From: SZUA-442 sp963753185 | Lineage (GTDB): Bacteria; Actinomycetota; Acidimicrobiia; Spongiisociales; UBA5794 | DNA: 64,000 nucleotides | NCBI GenBank assembly: GCA_963753185.1 | Contig: CAVWBO010000007.1 | Coordinates: 868,001-932,000 of the forward strand | Direction: 5' to 3' | In this document: in pieces, positions 15,862 through 24,654 of the stretch | Numbering within the stretch: the first letter of the stretch is position 1 | How the letters are laid out: every line of letters starts with the position of its first letter | The notes under the pieces: generated by a model | What the model saw: only the letters and a program-made list of their open reading frames with translations | The model's database searches: none | What the model was told of the DNA's origin: nothing | Position numbers and translations under genes: made by a program

Positions 15862-18711
15862 ATGCCTGAGCCAGATCCCAGAGACCACCACCCGGTCGGA
15901 TCGTTCGTCACCCGACATGTAGGACCATCCGACGAGGATCTGGAGTCGATGCTCGCGGCGCTGGGCGCGTCCGATCTCGCCGATCTCATCGATCGTGCCG
16001 TCCCCGAGGTCATTCGCAGCCATCGATTGCCGGATGTACCCGGTCCGCTCACAGAAGCCGAGGCGCTTGCCGCACTCCGCCACCGGGCCGAGCTGAATTC
16101 CGTGTATCGGTCGTTCATCGGCATGGGGTATCACGAGACGACCACCCCAGGGGTGATTCAACGCAACATCCTCGAGAATCCCGGTTGGTACACGGCATAC
16201 ACGCCGTACCAGCCAGAGATCGCCCAGGGTCGGCTCGAGGCGCTCCTCAACTTCCAGACCGCGGTCGCCGACCTGACCGGCCTCGAGATCGCCAATGCTT
16301 CGCTGCTCGACGAGGCCACAGCGGCCGCCGAAGCCATGACGCTCCTCAAGCGCGTGGGAACCAGTGAGAGCGACGTCTTCTTCGTCGACGCCGACTGCCA
16401 TCCACAGACGATCGACGTCGTCATCACCCGCGCGACCCCACTTGGCTACGAGATCGTGGTCGGCGACCCCGACGTCGACCTCGTCCCTGGGTCGGTCTTC
16501 GGCGCGTTGCTGCAGTATCCGGGCAGCTCAGGGAACGTTCGCGACATCGGGCCGATCGTCGACCGGATACATGAGTCGGGTGCACTCGTCGCCGTGGCCA
16601 CGGATCTCCTCGCATCGACCATCCTCACCCCCGCAGGCGAGCTCGGCGCCGACGTGGCCGTCGGTAGCTCGCAGCGCTTCGGGGTCCCCATGATGTTCGG
16701 AGGGCCCCACGCCGGATTCATGTCGACACGAAGCGAGTTCAGGCGATCCCTTCCCGGTCGCCTGGTCGGTGTATCGGTCGATCGGGAGGGGAGGCAGGCG
16801 CTGCGGCTGGCGCTCCAGACGCGAGAGCAGCACATTCGACGTGACAAGGCGACGTCGAACATCTGCACGGCGCAGGTCCTCCTCGCCGTCATGGCGGGGA
16901 TGTATGCCGTGTACCACGGCCCCGAGGGATTGACTGCGATCGCGAGGCACGTCCACTCGCTTACGAACGACTTCGTTTCGCGTCTTCGAGGGAACGGGGT
17001 GTCCGTCGTGAACGACACCTGGTTCGACACCGTCCAGGTGCGCGTCGCAGACGCTGACGAGGTGATCACGGCTGCAGCTTCGAAGGGGATGAACCTTCGA
17101 AGGGTCGATGCGACGACCGTTGGCGTCTCGTTCGACGAGACCAAGACAGCGGACGACGTGGCCGAGCTCAGCGAACTCCTCGGTGCCGGGGAAGCTCGCG
17201 GTGGCGAGCGGGGCCTTCCCGAGTCCCTCGTGCGCCGCACGGGCTTCCTCGACCATCCGACCTTCCACCGGTACCGCTCCGAAACGGAGATGATGCGCTA
17301 CCTCCGCAGGCTCCAGGACATGGATGTCGCCCTCGACAGATCCATGATCCCCCTCGGCTCATGCACCATGAAGCTCAACGCCTCTTCCGAGATGGTGCCG
17401 GTCTCCTGGCCGGAGTTCGCAAACATCCACCCGTTCGCGCCCCTCGACCAGGCAGAGGGATACCTCCAGATGATCGACGAGCTCGAGACGTGGCTCGCCT
17501 CGATCACGGGCTACGACGCGGTCTCGGTGCAGCCGAACAGCGGCGCCCAGGGGGAGTTCTCCGGCCTCCTTGCCATCCGTGGATACCAGGCCGCACAGGG
17601 CGAGGGTCACCGCGACGTCTGCCTGATCCCGTCGTCGGCGCACGGAACGAACCCGGCGTCCGCTGTGATGGCAGGCATGCGAGTCGTGGTCGTCAAGTGC
17701 GATGAGGACGGGAACATCGACGTCAACGACCTCAGGGATCGTGCAGCGGAGCATTCCGACCATCTGGCGGCGATCATGGTCACCTACCCATCCACCCACG
17801 GCGTGTTCGAGGAGGCCATCGTCGAGATCTGTGAGATCGTCCACGAACACGGTGGGCAGGTCTACCTCGACGGAGCGAACCTCAACGCGATGGTCGGGAT
17901 CGCAGAGCCCGGTTCGTTCGGGTCCGACGTCTCCCACCTCAACCTCCACAAGACCTTCGCCATCCCCCACGGCGGAGGTGGGCCCGGGGTCGGACCGATC
18001 GGCGTGCGATCCCATCTCGTGCCGTTCCTCCCCGGCCACCGCCACGTCCCAGGTCCCCGACCGGAAGGGCCCTTCGGATCCGTGTCCGGCGCGCCATGGG
18101 GGTCAGCGGGGATCCTCCCGATCTCGTGGATGTACATCGCCATGCTCGGGCCTGAGGGCCTGCGACGCGCGACCGATGTTGCGATCCTCAACGCCAACTA
18201 CCTCGCTCGCAGGCTCGGAGACCACTACCCGGTGTTGTACACGGGGCCGAACGGGTTCGTTGCGCACGAGTGCATCCTCGACATCCGGTCCATCCAACAC
18301 GAGACCGGTGTCACGAACGAGGACATCGCGAAGCGTCTGATCGACTTCGGATTCCACGCACCGACGATGTCGTTCCCCGTGGCGGGCACCCTGATGATCG
18401 AACCGACCGAGTCCGAGTCGAAGTACGAGCTGGACAGGTTCGTCGATGCCATGCTCGCCATCCGAGCCGAGATCGACGCCCTCGAAGGCCCAGACGCTGC
18501 GGAGTCCTCGGTCCTCCGCAGGGCGCCGCACCCGGCGGAGGACGTGGTGGCGGACGAGTGGGACCGCCCCTACAGCCGCGAGCAGGCGGCCTATCCGGTT
18601 GCCTCGCTGCGCCGCGCCAAGTACTGGCCACCCGTCAGCCGGATCGACAACGCATACGGCGATCGGCATGTGATGTGTTCCTGCCCCCCGATCGAGGACT
18701 ACTCGGAATAG
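15862..18711 (+). CDS. gcvP: Glycine dehydrogenase (decarboxylating), P-protein
   Basis: This 949-residue protein is the one-chain form of the PLP-dependent P-protein, which decarboxylates glycine and hands the aminomethyl group to the lipoyl arm of GcvH. The N-terminal half starts FVTRHVGPSDEDLESML, and GYHETTTPGVIQRNILENPGWYTAYTPYQPEIAQGRLEALLNFQT is the family block. The PLP lysine is Lys697 in HLNLHKTFAIPHGGGGPG, and MIPLGSCTMKLNA is also diagnostic. The length matches other single-chain enzymes. A GAGGAG ribosome binding site at 15849-15854 sets the start. gcvT and gcvH are not in the window, so gcvP is separated from its partners but keeps its own riboswitch. Confidence 0.97.
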   Translation: MPEPDPRDHHPVGSFVTRHVGPSDEDLESMLAALGASDLADLIDRAVPEVIRSHRLPDVPGPLTEAEALAALRHRAELNSVYRSFIGMGYHETTTPGVIQRNILENPGWYTAYTPYQPEIAQGRLEALLNFQTAVADLTGLEIANASLLDEATAAAEAMTLLKRVGTSESDVFFVDADCHPQTIDVVITRATPLGYEIVVGDPDVDLVPGSVFGALLQYPGSSGNVRDIGPIVDRIHESGALVAVATDLLASTILTPAGELGADVAVGSSQRFGVPMMFGGPHAGFMSTRSEFRRSLPGRLVGVSVDREGRQALRLALQTREQHIRRDKATSNICTAQVLLAVMAGMYAVYHGPEGLTAIARHVHSLTNDFVSRLRGNGVSVVNDTWFDTVQVRVADADEVITAAASKGMNLRRVDATTVGVSFDETKTADDVAELSELLGAGEARGGERGLPESLVRRTGFLDHPTFHRYRSETEMMRYLRRLQDMDVALDRSMIPLGSCTMKLNASSEMVPVSWPEFANIHPFAPLDQAEGYLQMIDELETWLASITGYDAVSVQPNSGAQGEFSGLLAIRGYQAAQGEGHRDVCLIPSSAHGTNPASAVMAGMRVVVVKCDEDGNIDVNDLRDRAAEHSDHLAAIMVTYPSTHGVFEEAIVEICEIVHEHGGQVYLDGANLNAMVGIAEPGSFGSDVSHLNLHKTFAIPHGGGGPGVGPIGVRSHLVPFLPGHRHVPGPRPEGPFGSVSGAPWGSAGILPISWMYIAMLGPEGLRRATDVAILNANYLARRLGDHYPVLYTGPNGFVAHECILDIRSIQHETGVTNEDIAKRLIDFGFHAPTMSFPVAGTLMIEPTESESKYELDRFVDAMLAIRAEIDALEGPDAAESSVLRRAPHPAEDVVADEWDRPYSREQAAYPVASLRRAKYWPPVSRIDNAYGDRHVMCSCPPIEDYSE

Positions 18712-18718
18712 CGACCCC

Positions 18719-18770
18719 GTTCTTGCGTAACTGGGTTCCACCCATGGGTGGAACCCAGTTACGCAAGAAC
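18719..18770. repeat. 52-bp perfect palindrome between gcvP and the E2 gene
   Basis: Both strands read identically for 52 bases. Each 26-base arm begins GTTCTTGCGTAACTGG, and the centre is CCCA/TGGG with no spacer. It begins 8 bases after the gcvP stop and contains the last codons and TAA stop of the E2 gene coming the other way. As RNA it gives a very strong hairpin on either transcript, so it can serve as a bidirectional terminator. A loopless uninterrupted 26-bp stem is far longer than a usual terminator, and there is no U-tract. Confidence 0.85.
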
Positions 18771-19892
18771 CTCAAGAGCGGTCATGAGGTCGGCGAGGAA
18801 TCGCTGGCCCAACGCGCCGTCGATGAGTCGATGGTCGTAGGACAGGTCGATCGGAGCGACCATGCCGACGGATAGGCCTCCGTCCTCCACGACAGGCGTC
18901 GGCGCTGCCCTCCCGATCGAGAGGATCGCTGAGGTACCGACCGGGATGATCGGCGTGCCGTGTCCGCCGCCGAGGGCACCGATGTTGGAGATCGTGAACG
19001 TCTGCCCCGTGAGCTGGTCGAGCGTCGCCGTGTGGTCGATGGCCGCTTGTGCGAGGCGCCCGAACGTCGCCGCGAGCTCCTGGAGCCCCTGAGTGCTGGC
19101 ATCCTTGACGACCACGACCTTCAGTCCTTCGTCCGTGTCGACGGCGAATCCCATGTGGACGACGTCCCGGTAGGCGACTGTGGATCCACGGATGGATGCG
19201 TTGAATTCCGGATAGCGACCGAGCAACGGAATCACGGACATCGCCACCAACGCCTCGACCGGCAGGGCTGTGCCATCGTCGCTCGTCCGGGCCGCGAGGA
19301 GGGCTTCCGCCCTGATGTCACCCTGGACGGTCACATGGGGGATGGTGGACCACGACTCCGTCATGTGGGACGAGATCGCCCTGCGTGTCGCACTCAGGGG
19401 CACGACACGTTCTCCGGATCCGCCGCCGACCGCGCGTTCGACGTCGTCCCTCGTGATTGCTCCACCGGGACCCGTTCCCTCTACTGAGGACAGATCCACG
19501 CCGCGGGACTCGGCAAGGCGACGGACGGCCGGTGTCGCCCGCACGTCGCGTGATCCGACGCCCGAGCGTGCCGGCGGGGATCCAACGGTCCCCGTCGGTT
19601 GTGCGGCACTCCCGCGGTCGTCGTCGGCAGGCGCGTCCTGTGATCCGAGTGACGTCCCCGCGTCGACGATGAAGAGGACTTCCCCGACGTTCACGGTGTC
19701 ACCAACGGCGCCCATGAGGCGCTCGATCGTGCCGGCGTGCGTCGCCGTGATCTCGACCGTGGTCTTGGCCGTCTCGACCTCGACGACGGGCTGTCCGACG
19801 GTGACGACATCGCCGACAGAGACGAGCCAGGCCACGATCTCGGCCTCGGTGAGACCCTCGCCGATGTCTGGCATGCGGAAGTCGTGGGACAT
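18759..19892 (-). CDS. 2-oxoacid dehydrogenase E2 (dihydrolipoamide acyltransferase)
   Basis: This 377-residue acyltransferase is the core of a 2-oxoacid dehydrogenase complex. Residues 1-78 are a lipoyl domain with the lipoyl lysine Lys43 in VETAKTTVEI. After an Asp/Ser/Pro-rich linker, the E3/E1-binding domain is at about 115-155 (ATPAVRRLAESRGVDLSSVEGTGPGGAITRDDV). The catalytic domain follows, ending SYDHRLIDGALGQRFLADL with the active-site histidine. HRLIDGA rather than HRVVDGA, and a single lipoyl domain, are typical of branched-chain E2, but pyruvate or 2-oxoglutarate types are not excluded. No E1 or E3 gene lies in the window. Its last codons are inside the 52-bp palindrome. Confidence 0.88.
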   Translation of the reverse strand: MSHDFRMPDIGEGLTEAEIVAWLVSVGDVVTVGQPVVEVETAKTTVEITATHAGTIERLMGAVGDTVNVGEVLFIVDAGTSLGSQDAPADDDRGSAAQPTGTVGSPPARSGVGSRDVRATPAVRRLAESRGVDLSSVEGTGPGGAITRDDVERAVGGGSGERVVPLSATRRAISSHMTESWSTIPHVTVQGDIRAEALLAARTSDDGTALPVEALVAMSVIPLLGRYPEFNASIRGSTVAYRDVVHMGFAVDTDEGLKVVVVKDASTQGLQELAATFGRLAQAAIDHTATLDQLTGQTFTISNIGALGGGHGTPIIPVGTSAILSIGRAAPTPVVEDGGLSVGMVAPIDLSYDHRLIDGALGQRFLADLMTALEVLA

Positions 19893-19949
19893 CGGCCGCA
19901 GGCTACCCAGTTGTTCGGCTGCGCGACGGTCGTCCTGTGGAGTCTGTGA

Positions 19950-22112
19950 TCACGTGCGCTGGCGGAACCGTTCGCCGGACTCTGCGTGATCGACGAGGAT
20001 CTGTGCAGGGGCGAACCGCTCGCCATGCCGCTCCTCGAGTGCCCTGAGCCTGCCGACCACGACGTCGGCACCCATGTGGTCGATCGTCCAGAATGGACCC
20101 CCGCGGAACGGCGGATATCCGAGGCCGAATACGGCGCCGATGTCTCCGTCTCGAGCGGAACGGAGGATCCCATCCTCGAGGCATCGGGCTGCCTCGTTGA
20201 TGAAGGCGAGGGACACCCGCTCCTGGATCTCGGACGTCGGAACGGTCTTTCGGACTGACGGCAGACCGAGGGCCGCGTACACCGTTTCGTCGACACCGCC
20301 ACGCTCGCCCTTGGCGTACGTGTAGAAGCCCCGCTGGTTCTTGCGTCCCTTCCGGTCGTCGGCGATGAGGCCCGACATCATCGGGGGGCCCTCCATCCTG
20401 GCACCGAAGGCCTCGGCGAGGATCACGCTGATGTGCGCACCGACGTCGATGCCGACCTCGTCGGCGAGCAGCAGGGGCCCGACGGGGAATCCCCACGAGG
20501 TGAGCGCATCGTCGATGGCATCGACCGCTGCACCTTCCTCGAGGAGGAACTGGGCCTCTACCGAGTAGGGGCCGAGAACGCGGGTCGTGTAGAAGCCTGG
20601 TCCGTCGTTGACGACGATGACGGTCTTTCCCTGGTCCTTCCCGACCCTGACGGCTGTGGCCGTGACCCAGTCTGCCGTCGCCTCGGTGCGGACGACCTCG
20701 AGCAGTGGCATCTTCTCGACAGGGGAGAAGTAGTGCATGCCAATGACGGTCTCCGGTCGGGAGCTCGCCTCCGCGATCAGGCTGATGGGGAGCGATGACG
20801 TGTTCGATGCGAACACGGCGTCGGGACGGGCGACCTCCTCGAAGGCTTCGAGGGTCGACCGCTTGACGTCGAGGTCCTCGAATACGGCCTCGATCGCGAT
20901 GTCGGCGTTTCCGAAGCCTCGCCATGTCGTCGATCCCGTGACCCTGTTGCGGATCTGATCCACCTCGAACTCGGACATCCGACGTCGCTTCGCCCTCTTG
21001 GTGAGCACCTTCGAGACATACCCGAGCCCACGCTGGACGCCAGCGTGGTCGATCTCCTTGATCCGCACCGTGTGTCCGGCATCGATGGCCGAAACCGCTG
21101 CGATCCCCCCTCCCATGAGCCCCCCACCGAGGACGGCGACGTGGCTCACGGGACGAGCCGTGGCGTCCGAATCGATGCCCGGATCCGCCTTCAGCTCGTT
21201 CGTTGCGAAGAAGACCGATCGCAGCGCCTCGGACTCCGGCGTGAAGACGAGCTCGGCGAAGAACCGGATCTCCGCTGCAAAGCCGGCCTCACGGCCATGG
21301 TCGACCCCGATGCGAATGGCTTCGATCGCCCGCTTCGGCGCGGGATAGTGGCCTCCAGACTGGGAGAGCATGGCGTCGGTCGCCTTCGAGAACAGGACCC
21401 GCCTACCGGCCGGATTCTTCTCGAGGGCGAGCCTCTGGAGGTTCCTGGTCGATACGTCCAGGGCGATGACCCGCTCGGGTGGCGGAGCGTCGATCGCCTC
21501 GAGGGCCCGCTTCCTCGCAACATCGAGGAGGACCTCGCGCGGGACCACTTCGTCGACGAGGCCGATGGACCTCGCCTTGTGATGTCGCACGGGCCGTCCC
21601 CCGACGATCATCTCGAGTCCGGCTGCGAGGCCGACGGTCTCGGGGAGACGCTGCGTACCCCCGGCGGCGGGAATGACGCCCAGCTGGACCTCAGGTTGGC
21701 CGAGCTGGGTTCGCGGGCTGTTCGTGCATATCCGCATCGATGCCGTGAGTGCGAGCTCCAAGCCTCCCCCGAGGCAGGCGCCTTCGATCGCGGCCACGAC
21801 AGGCTTTCCCGATGTGCGGTGGAGATCCTCGATACGGCCGAAGATGGCGTGCGCGGCCTCGAGGCCCGCGATCGCGTCGCCGGGCGTCGCAAACGTGTCG
21901 AACATGCGGATGTCCGCGCCCGCCAGGAAGTCCTTCTTCGCCGATCCGATCACGACGGCCCTCACGTCGTCCTGCTCGAGACGAGCGACGACCTCGGCCA
22001 ACTCCGTCGTGAGAGCGACGCCAAGCGTGTTCATGGCCTCACCCGCCCTGTCGATCAGGACCGTTGCGACTCCGTCGTCGGTGAGTTCGAAGTGGAAGTT
22101 GTCGAAGGTCAT
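19950..22112 (-). CDS. fadJ: Fatty acid oxidation complex alpha subunit
   Basis: This 720-residue bifunctional enzyme of beta-oxidation carries enoyl-CoA hydratase and L-3-hydroxyacyl-CoA dehydrogenase activities. The N-terminal crotonase domain (about 1-190) has both catalytic glutamates, in EGACLGGGLELAL and GQPEVQLGVIPAAGGTQRLP. The dehydrogenase NAD-binding domain starts near 325 (VAVLGGGLMGGGIAAVSA), and the catalytic histidine is in GMHYFSPVEKMPLLEVV. Two C-terminal helical domains include GFPVGPLLLADEVGIDV and GLGYPPFRGGPF. It starts one base after the thiolase stop, so fadA-fadJ form one operon. fadB would be an equally acceptable name. Confidence 0.94.
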   Translation of the reverse strand: MTFDNFHFELTDDGVATVLIDRAGEAMNTLGVALTTELAEVVARLEQDDVRAVVIGSAKKDFLAGADIRMFDTFATPGDAIAGLEAAHAIFGRIEDLHRTSGKPVVAAIEGACLGGGLELALTASMRICTNSPRTQLGQPEVQLGVIPAAGGTQRLPETVGLAAGLEMIVGGRPVRHHKARSIGLVDEVVPREVLLDVARKRALEAIDAPPPERVIALDVSTRNLQRLALEKNPAGRRVLFSKATDAMLSQSGGHYPAPKRAIEAIRIGVDHGREAGFAAEIRFFAELVFTPESEALRSVFFATNELKADPGIDSDATARPVSHVAVLGGGLMGGGIAAVSAIDAGHTVRIKEIDHAGVQRGLGYVSKVLTKRAKRRRMSEFEVDQIRNRVTGSTTWRGFGNADIAIEAVFEDLDVKRSTLEAFEEVARPDAVFASNTSSLPISLIAEASSRPETVIGMHYFSPVEKMPLLEVVRTEATADWVTATAVRVGKDQGKTVIVVNDGPGFYTTRVLGPYSVEAQFLLEEGAAVDAIDDALTSWGFPVGPLLLADEVGIDVGAHISVILAEAFGARMEGPPMMSGLIADDRKGRKNQRGFYTYAKGERGGVDETVYAALGLPSVRKTVPTSEIQERVSLAFINEAARCLEDGILRSARDGDIGAVFGLGYPPFRGGPFWTIDHMGADVVVGRLRALEERHGERFAPAQILVDHAESGERFRQRT

Positions 22113-22113
22113 G

Positions 22114-23409
22114 TCACTTCTCCAGGATCACTGCTGCACCGAGGCCGCCTGCCGCGCACTGGGTCACGAGTGCGGTCCCCCCGCCTCGCCTGGTGAGCTC
22201 GTTCGCCATCGTGATGAGTTGGCGTGCCCCTGTGGCGCCGAACGGATGGCCGATCGAGATCGATCCACCGTAGATGTTGAAGGCATCGTCGTCGATCTCG
22301 CCGATCGCTTCGCTGCGACCGAGGTGTTCGGTGGCGAACTCCTTCGACGCGAACGCCCGGATGTTCGACAGGATCTGGGCGGCGAACGCCTCGTGCATGT
22401 CGACCAGGTCGATGTCGGACAGCTTCATGCCGGCCCTGTCGAGGGCGATCGGTGTCGCGATCGACGGACCCATGAGGAGCTGCCAGTTCGGATCGAGCGC
22501 TGCGAAGGCCCAGGATCGGATGAACGCCCTCGGCTCGTACCCGAGCGCCGCCGCCGTCTCCTCTGCCATGAGGATCACTGCTGATGCGCCATCGGTCAGC
22601 GGCGAGGCGTTGCCTGCGGTGACGGAGCCGTACCTGCGGTCGAACACGGGCTTCAGCTGCGCAAGCTTCTCCGCCGTCGAATCTGCCCTGGGGAGCGTGT
22701 CGCGTTCGACGGTGTCCGTGTATCTCGGTGGCAGCGGGAGTGCCATGACCTCGTCGTCGAAGATTCCTGCGCTCCAGGCGTCGACGGCCCTGCTGTGCGA
22801 TCGCATGGCGAAGGCATCCTGGTCCTCGCGCGAGATGCCGTTCTCCTTCGCCATCTTCTCGGCCGAGTCTCCCATCGTCTCACCCGTAGACCGTTCGGCG
22901 ATCGCAGGCGGCACGGGGGCGAGATCCCTCGGGCGGACACGGCTGAAGGCCCTCGCCTTCGACGGGAGGTCCTTTGCCGAGTTCGCTCGCATCAGCGCGT
23001 CGACGAACGCATCCGAGTAGGTCACGGGCGGCTTCGACAGCGAGTCAGCGCCCCCGGCGACGACGATGTCGACCTCTCCGAGCATGATCGCCTGGGCTGC
23101 ATCGGCGACCGCCTGGGTCGAGGTCGCGCATGCGCGCGTCACCGAGTAGGCGTCCACAGTCTGGGGGAAGGGCCCCGCGAGGACGATCTCACGGGCGATG
23201 TTCGGGGCGCCGACATCCTGGACGACGGAGCCGTACACGACGCGGTCGACCTGCGAGCCGTCGAGGCCGGCGCGGGCAAGGAGCTCGGCGACGACTGCGC
23301 TCGCAAGGTCGAGGGTCGATTGATCGCGGAGCACGGTTCCCGATTTCGCGAACGGGGTGCGCAACCCGTCGACGATCGCGACCCTGCGGGGAGGAGATGA
23401 TGTTGCCAT
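22114..23409 (-). CDS. fadA: Acetyl-CoA acyltransferase (3-ketoacyl-CoA thiolase)
   Basis: This 431-residue thiolase carries out the last, thiolytic step of beta-oxidation and is the beta subunit partner of the downstream FadJ. The start at MATSSPPRRVAIVDGLRTPFAKSG is chosen because the family begins close to that strand. The nucleophilic cysteine is in SVTRACATSTQAVADA, the substrate-binding histidine in VDMHEAFAAQ, the SIGHPFGATGARQ histidine is present, and the acid/base cysteine is in TQCAAGGLGAA. The length fits the trifunctional-type (FadI) branch. A 25-residue upstream extension is possible in frame but unlikely. Confidence 0.93.
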   Translation of the reverse strand: MATSSPPRRVAIVDGLRTPFAKSGTVLRDQSTLDLASAVVAELLARAGLDGSQVDRVVYGSVVQDVGAPNIAREIVLAGPFPQTVDAYSVTRACATSTQAVADAAQAIMLGEVDIVVAGGADSLSKPPVTYSDAFVDALMRANSAKDLPSKARAFSRVRPRDLAPVPPAIAERSTGETMGDSAEKMAKENGISREDQDAFAMRSHSRAVDAWSAGIFDDEVMALPLPPRYTDTVERDTLPRADSTAEKLAQLKPVFDRRYGSVTAGNASPLTDGASAVILMAEETAAALGYEPRAFIRSWAFAALDPNWQLLMGPSIATPIALDRAGMKLSDIDLVDMHEAFAAQILSNIRAFASKEFATEHLGRSEAIGEIDDDAFNIYGGSISIGHPFGATGARQLITMANELTRRGGGTALVTQCAAGGLGAAVILEK

Positions 23410-23502
23410 CGGTGGTACTCGATTCTTGAGCGGATGCTCAAGATTGTACCCCGGCGTCGGGCGTCGGGTGAGGTCGGGGTGCACGATGCGCCGGACGCGA
23501 CC

Positions 23503-24012
23503 ATGATTGGAGGCATGGCCGTGTACGACGATGTTGGTGAAGGCGGAGAGATCATCGATCCTGCCGACGGCGACGTCGATGACGCCTTTCGAGCCCTCCT
23601 CGAGGGCCTCCGAACCACCCTCCCCGGCGTGATGGTGTTGTTCGCCTTCCTCCTCACCCTCCCGTTCCAGGCATCGTTCGCCGACCTGACGAGCGATGAG
23701 GGCGTCGCGTTCTACACCTCGTTCATCGCCTCAGCAATCGCCGTGGTGCTCCTCATCGCCCCGAGTGCCCATCAGCGGCTCAGGGCACCCCAGACCGGTG
23801 TGAAGAGGCGCTCGCGTGCCCACCTGGAGTTCACCGTCCGCATGACGATCGTCGGGACCGTCGCGTTCGCCGTTGCCCTCGCCTCGGCCGTCTACCTCGT
23901 CACGGCGCTGTTCCTCGAGCAACGCGCAGCGGCCATTGGTGCGAGCCTCATCGCTGCCCTGGTGGCCTGGGCGTGGTTCTACGTTCCCGTCGTCCGGTTC
24001 AGTCGTGATTGA
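23503..24012 (+). CDS. DUF6328-like membrane protein
   Basis: This protein of about 169 residues starts with an acidic segment (EIIDPADGDVDDAFRALLEGLRTTLPGVMVLF). Four membrane helices follow: VLFAFLLTLPFQASFADL, YTSFIASAIAVVLLIAP, MTIVGTVAFAVALASAVYLVTALFL and ASLIAALVAWAWFYVPV. The LExLRxxLPGxxxLFAFLLxxPF block is the mark of the DUF6328 family, which has no assigned function. ATG codons at 23434, 23503 and 23515 are in frame; 23434 would overlap the thiolase promoter and is least likely. Confidence 0.72.
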   Translation: MIGGMAVYDDVGEGGEIIDPADGDVDDAFRALLEGLRTTLPGVMVLFAFLLTLPFQASFADLTSDEGVAFYTSFIASAIAVVLLIAPSAHQRLRAPQTGVKRRSRAHLEFTVRMTIVGTVAFAVALASAVYLVTALFLEQRAAAIGASLIAALVAWAWFYVPVVRFSRD

Positions 24013-24033
24013 CGGGATGCGGCATCAGTTCCC

Positions 24034-24654
24034 TCAGGCGTCGGGATTGCGCCAGACTATGAGCGCAGACCAGCCGTCGGTTTCGTCGTCGGCGAGGTAG
24101 TTCTCGAGCGCTCCTATGAGTTCGAATCCCTGGTCCATCTGGAAGCTGAGTGTTGCGTCGTAGATCCTGCCAGAGCGAACTGCGTCGATGTATTCGTGTG
24201 CGGTCATCCCGTGCTTGTGGGCCCCGAAACCGTGGAGGTGGCCCCCGGCGACGATCCCCGACTTTCCGAGCGAGCGGACGAGGTCCTTCCGCAGCCGATA
24301 CAACGTGCCACCGATGCCGCGACGTCGATACCCGGGGTGGACGGCGATGTCGGTGCCGTAGTACCAGGATCCGCCCGGGTCGTGGTTCCCGCACTGGTGC
24401 TCACCCGTGATGCCGATGATCGTGTGCTGGTAGTCGTCGAAGTCGAAATCGAGGAGGATGCCCGCGCCTTGGCCGACCACCACGTCGCCGTCGAGGCACA
24501 CGAAGAACCCCTCGGGAAACGTCGCTGCATAGGCGAGGATGTCATCCTCCGTGAGCAGCTCATCGGGGTCGGCGGTGGGGAAGGCCAAGCGCTCGAGCTC
24601 TGCGCAACGTCGTGCGAGTGAGGGGTCGAGGTTGGTGTAGGTGAGCTCGGTCAT
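24034..24654 (-). CDS. Stand-alone GNAT acyltransferase related to the YhcX N-terminal domain
   Basis: This 206-residue GNAT has the CoA loop in DIAVHPGYRRRGIGGTLYRLRKDLV. The stretch SWYYGTDIAVHP, then GIVAGGHLHGFGAHKHGMTAHEYIDAV and LSFQMDQGFELIGALENYLADDETDGW, is the GNAT found fused to a carbon-nitrogen hydrolase (nitrilase) domain in bifunctional proteins such as Bacillus subtilis YhcX. Here there is no hydrolase domain; instead the gene overlaps by four bases an upstream C45 amide hydrolase gene. It has a clear paralogue at 37548-38180 in the same polyamine locus. A role in acylating a polyamine or related amine is inference from the neighbourhood. Confidence 0.82.
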   Translation of the reverse strand: MTELTYTNLDPSLARRCAELERLAFPTADPDELLTEDDILAYAATFPEGFFVCLDGDVVVGQGAGILLDFDFDDYQHTIIGITGEHQCGNHDPGGSWYYGTDIAVHPGYRRRGIGGTLYRLRKDLVRSLGKSGIVAGGHLHGFGAHKHGMTAHEYIDAVRSGRIYDATLSFQMDQGFELIGALENYLADDETDGWSALIVWRNPDA

